NCBI GenBank assembly: GCA_002429595.1
Contig: DJAM01000160.1
Coordinates: 1 to 5,485 of the forward strand
Length of the DNA: 5,485 nt
Direction: 5' to 3'
Source of the DNA: Coxiellaceae bacterium UBA6002
Lineage (GTDB): Bacteria; Pseudomonadota; Gammaproteobacteria; UBA6002
Shown here one piece after another: positions 1 through 5,201 of this stretch. Made by a program: the position numbers and the translations under genes. The notes below the pieces were generated by a model. That model was not told the origin of the DNA. It ran no database searches and worked only from the letters and a program-made list of their open reading frames with translations. Every line of letters starts with the position of its first letter. Position 1 is the first letter of the stretch.

Positions 1-94
1 AATTATTGCCTCAAACCATCGAATTTTAATTTAATTTGCTGGTCATGTAGATCCCCGAACGTTTACGCAAAAATGTTGTAATAATCTTGAGGAA

Positions 95-277
95 ATGCAA
101 AAAATTGTAAACAGAGAAGAAAAATCCAGTGGTGGTATGTTTGAATCTAAAGAAGATCTAAAAACTTTGGAATTCTATAAACACGTAAAACAAGCGCATA
201 GTATACGTGACTTAGAGACCTGGGTTGAAGCTAAAAATTATAAAACTTCAAACTTGGATAAAGTACCAGCTCCTTAA
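95..277 (+). CDS. Small hypothetical protein, 60 aa
   Basis: I do not recognise this protein. It is hydrophilic and charged, with no signal peptide, membrane segment or cysteine, and ends in VPAP. The central part looks helical (EFYKHVKQAH, then IRDLETWVEAKNY). The ATG at 95 is preceded by TTGAGGA only 2-3 nt away, which is too close for a good ribosome binding site. The in-frame ATG at 137 (46 aa) has only a weak GGTGG before it, so the start is uncertain. The frame is open upstream to position 35 without any ATG, GTG or TTG, so this could also be the tail of a decayed longer gene. A second small ORF follows 21 nt downstream on the same strand and the two could be co-transcribed. Whether it is translated is unproven. 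Confidence 0.4.
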   Translation: MQKIVNREEKSSGGMFESKEDLKTLEFYKHVKQAHSIRDLETWVEAKNYKTSNLDKVPAP

Positions 278-298
278 AATTTTGAGAGGACATCTTAG

Positions 299-445
299 AT
301 GAACTATCAAATAACCATCAAATTAGTCGCTCAATTAAGAAAACATCGGGTTTTTAATCACGATGAAAAAAACAAGCAATGCTCATATGGTGCCTGCAAA
401 AATGTTATTCGCTATGAATCAAAAAATAATCTTCTAACATCTTAA
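299..445 (+). CDS. Small hypothetical protein, 48 aa, with CSYGAC motif
   Basis: This short ORF runs from ATG at 299 to TAA at 443-445. It is supported mainly by a good Shine-Dalgarno sequence, GAGAGGA at 284-290, placed 8 nt before the ATG, and by following the 60-aa ORF after 21 nt. The product is basic, begins MNYQITIKLV, and has two cysteines at residues 28 and 33 (CSYGAC) that could form a disulfide or bind a metal. There is no signal peptide or obvious membrane helix. I do not recognise a family. It could be a small regulatory or toxin-like peptide, or a chance ORF with a fortuitous ribosome binding site. Confidence 0.35.
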   Translation: MNYQITIKLVAQLRKHRVFNHDEKNKQCSYGACKNVIRYESKNNLLTS

Positions 446-508
446 TTATTGTTGTGTGTAAAGAAAAACTATTACAGTCAAACGTAAAGATGATTACATT
501 TATCCACA

Positions 509-532
509 ATAGCTTATAACTTAAAAAGCTAT
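509..532. terminator. Weak hairpin between converging units
   Basis: A perfect 7-bp inverted repeat, ATAGCTT at 509-515 and AAGCTAT at 526-532, encloses a 10-nt loop. It lies 10 nt beyond the stop of the minus-strand DUF2490 gene and about 60 nt beyond the plus-strand 48-aa ORF, where a shared terminator would be expected. The stem is AT-rich and no T-run follows on either strand, so it is not a textbook intrinsic terminator. The rest of 446-542 shows nothing else I can name. Confidence 0.25.
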
Positions 533-542
533 AACAATAAGA

Positions 543-1220
543 CTAAGCAACAATATTTAACGTTAGGAAGATAATGTGGTTGATCTGGTTCACTGTGTTA
601 GTCAACACATACTGATTCATATACCCTATGTCAAAGTTAACGTGTTTATCTAGCGGAACTCTAAAACCAATAAAGGCACGGTTTTGATTGATAGTTTGTC
701 TGTTAACCCAAACTGGGTGATTTAAATTAATGAAAATTTCCTCAGAAATTAGTGGCATAATATTTTTATTGATTGCATTCGGTAACAGAATAGTAAATTT
801 TTGACGCAGAGTGTCTGCCCACTCTGGCTGTGATGTTGTACGACGTTCTTCAACACGCGTACGACTAGTGAAGTTAATGCATTTATTATCTGCCATGACC
901 CACAAAATTTGCTGCCAAAGATCATTTTCTTTTCGAACAACTCCAGGCGCAACAGAGGTGTAACCAAACCAAAAACTCAAGTTTGGCAGAACTTTATCAC
1001 CAAAGGAAACTTCAGTGTGAGTTTCATCGTAGACCCCATCAGTCCAATTCGTGCGTGTTTGCGGGAAAAAATCAAAGTAATATTTTTTGCAATCATCAAG
1101 AGGTGCCACTAATTCTAAGCCTATCCATGATTTAACTTTATTAGTTTCACCAAGTGATATTGACCCGAAGCATAGTAAAATAAAAAAGAAAGCTACTTGA
1201 AGCAATTTACGAGTATACAT
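543..1220 (-). CDS. Exported DUF2490-type protein, predicted outer-membrane barrel
   Basis: The 225-aa product has a classic signal peptide (YTRK then a hydrophobic stretch to about residue 22, likely cleavage after SLG at 24), so it is exported. The C-terminal half carries the pattern I associate with DUF2490 proteins: RTRVEER, then LRQKF, EEIFINLN, QNRAFIGFR, an FDIGYMNQY segment, and a final alternating strand NHIIFLTLNI. These alternating strands fit a small outer-membrane beta-barrel; the molecular function of the family is unknown to me. The start is the ATG at 1220, because AAGGA at 1228-1232 sits 7 nt upstream; the in-frame TTG two codons earlier is too close to that site. It begins 21 nt after the oxidoreductase stop, so it is probably the last gene of that operon. 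The protein looks complete. Confidence 0.75.
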   Translation of the reverse strand: MYTRKLLQVAFFFILLCFGSISLGETNKVKSWIGLELVAPLDDCKKYYFDFFPQTRTNWTDGVYDETHTEVSFGDKVLPNLSFWFGYTSVAPGVVRKENDLWQQILWVMADNKCINFTSRTRVEERRTTSQPEWADTLRQKFTILLPNAINKNIMPLISEEIFINLNHPVWVNRQTINQNRAFIGFRVPLDKHVNFDIGYMNQYVLTNTVNQINHIIFLTLNIVA

Positions 1221-1227
1221 ATCCAAA

Positions 1228-1232
1228 TCCTT
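1228..1232 (-). promoter_or_regulatory. Ribosome binding site of the DUF2490 gene
   Basis: AAGGA on the minus strand lies 7 nt before the ATG at 1220. It decides against the TTG at 1226, which would leave a spacing of about 1 nt. Confidence 0.6.
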
Positions 1233-1241
1233 TTCAGATCT

Positions 1242-3860
1242 TTATCTCAAACTGATGATGGGATCCCCGCGTTCAAATGATTCAATATATTTTGAGATGT
1301 TGATTTTTTTAGCAATTGCTTCCTCAATAATAGGTGTTTCTTGCGCATAGTCAATTAAAATTGCACCGATAATTATATTCTGAGTAATTACTAATTTACG
1401 ATAACGATGTGTTTCTTCGTCATGAGTGATGATAACCCGATCATCGGAATTACGAGGAGTAATAATGCCCATTGAAGCTACATTAATGCCCGCAATTTTT
1501 AGAGATGCATTGGGTGAAGTGCCCTGATAACTTTCGTGACCGCCAATTGCGTTAGTGGCAGCGACTACTGCTTGTTTCATAGCAGGCACCCACATACCTT
1601 CAATACCCCCTTTATATTGGGCGACATCACCGATTGCATAAATGTTTGGATCCGATGTTTGTAGCTGATCATTGACAATTATTCCATTACCAGTTTCCAA
1701 TCCTGCACTCTTAGCTAACTCAAGATTAGGTTTAATACCAGCTGAAACGAGAAGAATATCACAATTTATTGTTTTATTATTTTTGAGCGAGACACCCTTG
1801 ATGTATGTTTCACCAATGGCGCCTTCAATTTCACTATTGAGGATAATTTGTATACCCGATTGTTCCAAAAATTTCTGTAAATAGCTAGACGCTTCCTGAT
1901 CTAATTGTCTTGGTAAAAGTTGTGCTGCTCTTTCAATGACTGTTACATGTAGATTAAGTTTTTTTAATGCATAAGCCGATTCAAGTCCTAGTAATCCACC
2001 ACCAGCCACTATAGCTGTTCGAGACTGGAATTCTTGTGTAAAGGAACGAATTTTTAAAGCATCCGTTGCTTCTCTTAATACAAATATTCCATCTAAATCT
2101 GCATTAGAAATTGGGGGAATAAATGCTTTAGCACCCGTTGCTACAATTAGCTTATCATAGTGAATTTGCTCTTGTGAGCCTAATATAACAACTTTATTCT
2201 CACGATCAATTTTAATTACGTTGGTGTTTAACCAAACTTCTATTTTGGGAGACTTGTACCAATCAGAAGGCAATAAAAACAAGCCAATCATAGCTGATCG
2301 ACCATAAATAACGCGGGTCAAAGCCATCCGATTGTAATAATGATAAACCTCTCGACCAATCACCGTGACATGACATTCTGGGTGGTAGAGCTTGATATAC
2401 TCAGATGCAGTCATCCCCGCAGCACCATTACCGATAATTACAATGTCTTTAATATTCTTATCGACAAAAGGTTGTGTCGTTTCCTGTGGCGTTAAGTTTT
2501 TGTTTGCAACGAGTGACAACGTTACATTACCAACTACACGAGCAGAGCAAGCCATTCGGCAATTTTTATCTAAACCCAATCTTGCTAAGGTTTCACACTC
2601 ATTTTCTTTAGGGGGTGTCAAATTTTCTTGTCCAGCAATAATGGTGACTGGATCTGCTCCGCACATCCCCATGCGACAGCCTGCTTCAATTGGCAAATCA
2701 TTACGCTCTAATATTTCAAGCAAACTCTCACCTGGCTTAACGCTAAACGTACGCTTGCTTGGCATAGCTGTAACAGTAATACCATTACTTTTTGCTCGAT
2801 TCGCCTTAACCAGAGACTTTACGTCAGCTAACGTTGCTTTTGTTGACTCCAATTCAATAAAAAATTCATTCTCCTTAATGAAACTGCGCACTACCCAAAT
2901 GAGTGTTACAATAAAAAAGGTAACAGAAAGAATCAAAGGTAAATTCGCAGGAATATTGAAATTAAAAATTTTATTATAAGTTATGATGACCTGCCGAAAC
3001 ATAAACCAATAATAGATGTTAATTGCTGCTGCTCCAAACAGGACGGCTATTTTACTGATAGACATCCTGGAAAACGTTTTAATAGCAACAAAAATACTTA
3101 AGCTCACGCTCATAAAAAGCAAAATACCAGCATAGAGTCGAATCAAAGTGCTGGCGGGATAGTTTGGTAATATAAAAAAAGCCAAAATAAAGCCAGGCAA
3201 TATAGCCACAAAAAATTTACGATAATCAGTAATGGGTTCATCATTACTATTAAGATTGCTGATATTGGAAATTCGCGGATTAAAATCATAACAATTTTTA
3301 GTGCAACCGACACAAGGCCTACAATGGCTGTTCCTAATCGGAATGAAGGCAGTTTGTCCATAGACTTGTTGAATAGGTGAAAGCGGGCAAATACTTGCAC
3401 ACCAACCACTTTTCCCCTTAAAAAAACATCCTCCAATAAAAGCGATTACAATAAACGATAAAATTCCACTAGCAATAAAAGGTCCTTGGTGATCCAATGG
3501 TATTACTTTCCGCAATGAAATGCAGATCAGAAATGTCACAAAGCCAATCAGAAAAGCATAGTTAGCGAGACTTTTTGATAGAGTTAAACCTTGAGTGAAC
3601 TTGTACACTTTTGGAACTTGATTGCTTGCAGCAAAAGGGCAAATATTACGCCAAAAACCTGGCGCGAAAAAAAAAATTAAAGGTAATAGAGCAACGATAA
3701 AATTCCAAAAGAATATCATGCCATATTTGGAATAGAATAATAAAAAATAACATACACTCAATGTCGATACAAAAGTTATAAAACGAGCGGTCGTCCAAAT
3801 CCAAAGAGGTATTTTTGGAGTAATCTCCATATAACTGGGAAATTTACTCTTCAATTTCAT
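1242..3860 (-). CDS. Membrane NapH-like Fe-S / ferredoxin / FAD-NADH oxidoreductase fusion
   Basis: An 872-aa redox fusion. Residues 1-330 form a membrane domain with about eight helices (near 25-44, 50-68, 98-116, 128-146, 216-234, 241-261, 269-288, 306-327). It carries a NapH/CcoG-like CxxxCP at Cys154/Cys158, a degenerate partner WRNICP (Cys74; Trp replaces the first Cys), and a CxxCxxCxxxC [4Fe-4S] motif at Cys180, 183, 186, 190. Residues about 358-452 are a plant-type ferredoxin domain with Cys395, Cys400, Asp403 where the third Cys is usual, and Cys434/438. Residues about 471-790 are a class I pyridine-nucleotide oxidoreductase: FAD motif GNGAAG (477-482), ATG near 574, NAD motif GGGLLG (620-625) with Glu643 favouring NADH, and AIGD near 743. 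The C-terminal part resembles NirB. Probably passes electrons from NADH through FAD and Fe-S centres to a membrane acceptor such as quinone; the substrate is unknown. Start chosen at ATG 3860 for its GAGG site; the frame is open to a TTG at 3926. Confidence 0.85.
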   Translation of the reverse strand: MKLKSKFPSYMEITPKIPLWIWTTARFITFVSTLSVCYFLLFYSKYGMIFFWNFIVALLPLIFFFAPGFWRNICPFAASNQVPKVYKFTQGLTLSKSLANYAFLIGFVTFLICISLRKVIPLDHQGPFIASGILSFIVIAFIGGCFFKGKSGWCASICPLSPIQQVYGQTAFIPIRNSHCRPCVGCTKNCYDFNPRISNISNLNSNDEPITDYRKFFVAILPGFILAFFILPNYPASTLIRLYAGILLFMSVSLSIFVAIKTFSRMSISKIAVLFGAAAINIYYWFMFRQVIITYNKIFNFNIPANLPLILSVTFFIVTLIWVVRSFIKENEFFIELESTKATLADVKSLVKANRAKSNGITVTAMPSKRTFSVKPGESLLEILERNDLPIEAGCRMGMCGADPVTIIAGQENLTPPKENECETLARLGLDKNCRMACSARVVGNVTLSLVANKNLTPQETTQPFVDKNIKDIVIIGNGAAGMTASEYIKLYHPECHVTVIGREVYHYYNRMALTRVIYGRSAMIGLFLLPSDWYKSPKIEVWLNTNVIKIDRENKVVILGSQEQIHYDKLIVATGAKAFIPPISNADLDGIFVLREATDALKIRSFTQEFQSRTAIVAGGGLLGLESAYALKKLNLHVTVIERAAQLLPRQLDQEASSYLQKFLEQSGIQIILNSEIEGAIGETYIKGVSLKNNKTINCDILLVSAGIKPNLELAKSAGLETGNGIIVNDQLQTSDPNIYAIGDVAQYKGGIEGMWVPAMKQAVVAATNAIGGHESYQGTSPNASLKIAGINVASMGIITPRNSDDRVIITHDEETHRYRKLVITQNIIIGAILIDYAQETPIIEEAIAKKINISKYIESFERGDPIISLR

Positions 3861-4320
3861 TGAGAACCTCATTGCATTTACGTAAACGTGAGGCAAGAAT
3901 TTTTCCCAGCTCATATAAAAAGTCAATAGCTAATGGAGGCTCTTTAGCTGCTAACTTTTGAAAGGAGTCAACACTCATCCTCAGAACATTGCCTGAACGA
4001 TCAACTCTAACCGTAGCACCACGAGGTTTACGGTCAAAAAATCCTAATTCACCAATTACCGACCCTTGCTCAATATAGGCGACCAAATTATAATCTCCCT
4101 TTTTATCGGGAACGAGTACACTACAGCTTCCTTCTAATAATATATAAAGTGAGGAATCAACATCTTCATAGTTAACTAAGATATCATTTTTGGCTACAAG
4201 GATGGTATCAGTATATGGAACGATTTTAGCCCACACTTCAGGCGTGAAGTTGCTAAAAAAGACCTCATCATGAGTGTCTGTTTTATTAGGATATTGAAAA
4301 AATTTAGAAAAATCTGTCAT
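3844..4320 (-). CDS. Free-standing cyclic-nucleotide-binding domain protein
   Basis: The 158-aa product is a single cyclic-nucleotide-binding fold of the CRP/PKA-R type. The beta-roll spans roughly residues 30-120 (LYILLEGSCSVLV at 58-70). Its phosphate-binding cassette is clear: GELGFFDRKPRGATV at 90-104, with Glu91 (ribose contact) and Arg100 (cyclic phosphate contact) in the canonical spacing of nine. A C-terminal helical tail (about 128-158) follows, and there is no room for a helix-turn-helix, so it is not a CRP/FNR transcription factor. No signal peptide: cytoplasmic. The ATG at 4320 is backed by GGAAG at 4327-4331, 6 nt upstream. Its end overlaps the oxidoreductase start by 17 nt, so the two are probably made together. 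I infer it senses cAMP or cGMP and modulates the membrane oxidoreductase. Which nucleotide it binds cannot be read from the sequence. Confidence 0.85.
   Translation of the reverse strand: MTDFSKFFQYPNKTDTHDEVFFSNFTPEVWAKIVPYTDTILVAKNDILVNYEDVDSSLYILLEGSCSVLVPDKKGDYNLVAYIEQGSVIGELGFFDRKPRGATVRVDRSGNVLRMSVDSFQKLAAKEPPLAIDFLYELGKILASRLRKCNEVLNEIEE
3867..3870 (-). promoter_or_regulatory. Ribosome binding site deciding the oxidoreductase start
   Basis: GAGG on the minus strand lies 6 nt before the ATG at 3860. The site is inside the upstream cNMP gene, as expected for translational coupling. The later ATG at 3830 has no Shine-Dalgarno sequence, and the in-frame ATG at 3872 contains this site. Confidence 0.5.
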
Positions 4321-4371
4321 TTCAATCTTCCGTGATCTCTCTTATATTTAAACATAAAAAAATAGTTACCT

Positions 4372-4404
4372 CTACTGTAATACAATTAGTGCAGTAATTT
4401 CCAT
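4372..4404 (-). CDS. Possible 10-aa leader ORF upstream of the redox operon
   Basis: A tiny ORF (MEITALIVLQ, then TAG) is preceded by a very strong Shine-Dalgarno sequence, AGGGAGGA at about 4411-4418, 6 nt before its ATG. It lies 51 nt before the cNMP gene. A second short frame from ATG 4355 ends in a TGA that overlaps the cNMP ATG (ATGA). No run of one regulatory codon and no clear attenuator hairpin is visible, so a leader-peptide role is only a possibility. The strong site may be fortuitous, or a relic of something else. Confidence 0.2.
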   Translation of the reverse strand: MEITALIVLQ

Positions 4405-4467
4405 TTATATTCCTCCCTTTTTTTCAAGAAACATGATATCAATATACGACATGAACTGCTTTTTATA

Positions 4468-4496
4468 TTGACATTTTTCTCTCGCCCAATGAAAAT
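4468..4496 (+). promoter_or_regulatory. Candidate sigma70 promoter facing the ATPase remnant
   Basis: A perfect -35 box TTGACA at 4468-4473 is followed by a 17-nt spacer and GAAAAT at 4491-4496, which matches 4 of 6 bases of the -10 consensus. Transcription would begin near 4503, just ahead of the broken ATPase gene at 4520, and could read into the exported-protein gene at 4745. A hairpin (4485-4500) overlaps the spacer and -10 box. Confidence 0.35.
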
Positions 4497-4500
4497 TGGG
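4485..4500. repeat. Perfect small hairpin with GAAA loop
   Basis: CCCAAT at 4485-4490 and ATTGGG at 4495-4500 form a 6-bp stem closed by a GAAA (GNRA-type) tetraloop. No T-run follows on either strand, so it is not an intrinsic terminator. As DNA it overlaps the candidate promoter spacer and -10 box and could be an operator-like site. Confidence 0.3.
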
Positions 4501-4519
4501 AAAACATATACCGATTTTC

Positions 4520-4697
4520 ATGGATAAACCGCAAATCTTTGAACATATCGATTTCTCCTTCCAGGTAACTCCCTGCGTGGCGATTCTAGGCCCAAGGCAA
4601 TGTGGCAAAACTACTGAAGCGAAGGAGTCATGTTCCGTACCTTACCGACCATGGCTTAGATTTAATTGTTGATGGTAGAGTAGCTGCAGTGCAGTAA
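4520..4697 (+). pseudogene. Remnant of an AAA_14/DUF4143-type ATPase gene
   Basis: From ATG 4520 the plus strand reads 50 codons to TGA at 4670-4672. Residues 20-32 carry an intact Walker A in the form typical of this family (VAILGPRQCGKTT, then EAKE). Intact members are several hundred residues long, so nearly all of the gene is missing. After the P-loop the frame loses similarity. In a different frame, 4650-4694 reads HGLDLIVDGRVAAVQ and stops at TAA 4695. This resembles the nuclease-like C-terminal region of such proteins (RT..G.E.DLI.), preceded by MFRT at 4630-4641 in the third frame, so the remnant may join the N- and C-terminal ends after a large internal deletion. The block is near 55% GC at 4561-4620, well above its surroundings, which suggests foreign origin. 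No ribosome binding site is visible. P-loop identification is fairly firm; the C-terminal part is speculative. Confidence 0.55.
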
Positions 4698-4732
4698 AAA
4701 TGATTGTTCTAAGAGATTTTTTATTTAGAAAG

Positions 4733-4738
4733 AAGGAG
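4733..4738 (+). promoter_or_regulatory. Ribosome binding site of the exported-protein gene
   Basis: AAGGAG lies 6 nt before the ATG at 4745. It fixes that start over the in-frame ATG at 4700, which has no Shine-Dalgarno sequence and would bury the signal peptide behind 15 extra residues. Confidence 0.75.
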
Positions 4739-4744
4739 TTATGC

Positions 4745-5179
4745 ATGAGAAAATCAGTTGTTATTATATTTGTAGCCTTACTTACTACTAACTCGCTAAG
4801 TTTTAGCGCTACCTTAAAATCATTAAATAGAGATCAATTCATTAAAGCATTTGTTAATAAAACATCGATATCAATTGCGACTGACAATTTAAATGGCCAC
4901 ACTATTGAAAATACATTTTCAATGTACCTAGATAATAAAGGCAATATAATCGGTAAAATGTCGCATCAACCAGTAAATGAGCCTCAAACTGATAATGGTG
5001 TTTATTCGATTGATGAGGATGGAACTGCTTATATAACTTGGCAACATTGGGATGGCGCAAAAAAATTATGCTTTCATGCATTCAATACCAATAATGCATA
5101 CATTAATGTTGGTTGCGATAATGTTTTTCATACAGCTTTTATAAAAGAAGCTATCAAGTCTGGAAATCATTTGAATTAG
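4745..5179 (+). CDS. Small exported protein of unknown function, DUF995-like pattern
   Basis: The 144-aa product begins with a clear Sec signal peptide (MRKS, a hydrophobic stretch to about residue 18, cleavage probably after SFSA at 22), leaving a mature protein of about 122 residues in the periplasm or outside the cell. The mature part begins LKSLNRDQFIKAF, then a beta-rich region with GVYSIDEDG (85-93), TWQHWDGAKKLC (98-109), an AYINVG strand (118-123), and ends with SGNHLN. This G-Y-I-DG / W-x2-W / C / Y-V / GN order recalls DUF995-type periplasmic proteins, though the first cysteine usual there is absent; I hold this weakly. Cys109 and Cys124 could form a disulfide. The gene is AT-rich like the main operon and unlike the two GC-richer fragments on either side. 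It converges with the RCC1 gene, 22 nt apart, with no terminator visible between. Confidence 0.75.
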   Translation: MRKSVVIIFVALLTTNSLSFSATLKSLNRDQFIKAFVNKTSISIATDNLNGHTIENTFSMYLDNKGNIIGKMSHQPVNEPQTDNGVYSIDEDGTAYITWQHWDGAKKLCFHAFNTNNAYINVGCDNVFHTAFIKEAIKSGNHLN

Positions 5180-5201
5180 AATGTTCAAAATAATTGAGAT
5201 G

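Larger units (their letters stand above)
4388..4697 (+). repeat. 10-bp direct repeats flanking the ATPase remnant
   Basis: AGTGCAGTAA occurs at 4388-4397 and again at 4688-4697, exactly 300 bp apart. The pair brackets the GC-richer block with the broken ATPase gene. Such a repeat could mark an insertion or deletion junction, but several chance 10-mer pairs are expected in a window of this size, so the support is weak. Confidence 0.2.

Noticed and set aside
35..94. GHVDPRTF-like string upstream of the 60-aa ORF, recalling the GH box of tyrosine recombinases
   Set aside because: The match is very short, there is no neighbouring catalytic Arg or Tyr context, and a stop precedes it at 32-34. It is too weak to call an integrase remnant.
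2392..2979. 195-aa open frame on the plus strand
   Set aside because: It lies wholly antisense to the ferredoxin and FAD part of the oxidoreductase, whose motifs are unmistakable. It has no ribosome binding site or recognisable domain.
3143..3436. 97-aa open frame on the minus strand within the membrane domain
   Set aside because: It is a shifted reading of the oxidoreductase gene; the correct frame holds the Fe-S cysteine motifs.
3844..4320. CRP/FNR-type transcription regulator
   Set aside because: The protein ends about 55 residues after the phosphate-binding cassette, with no helix-turn-helix.
4405..4608. 67-aa open frame on the minus strand
   Set aside because: It runs antisense across the P-loop coding of the ATPase remnant, has no recognisable domain, and its end only supplies the GGGAGGA sequence.
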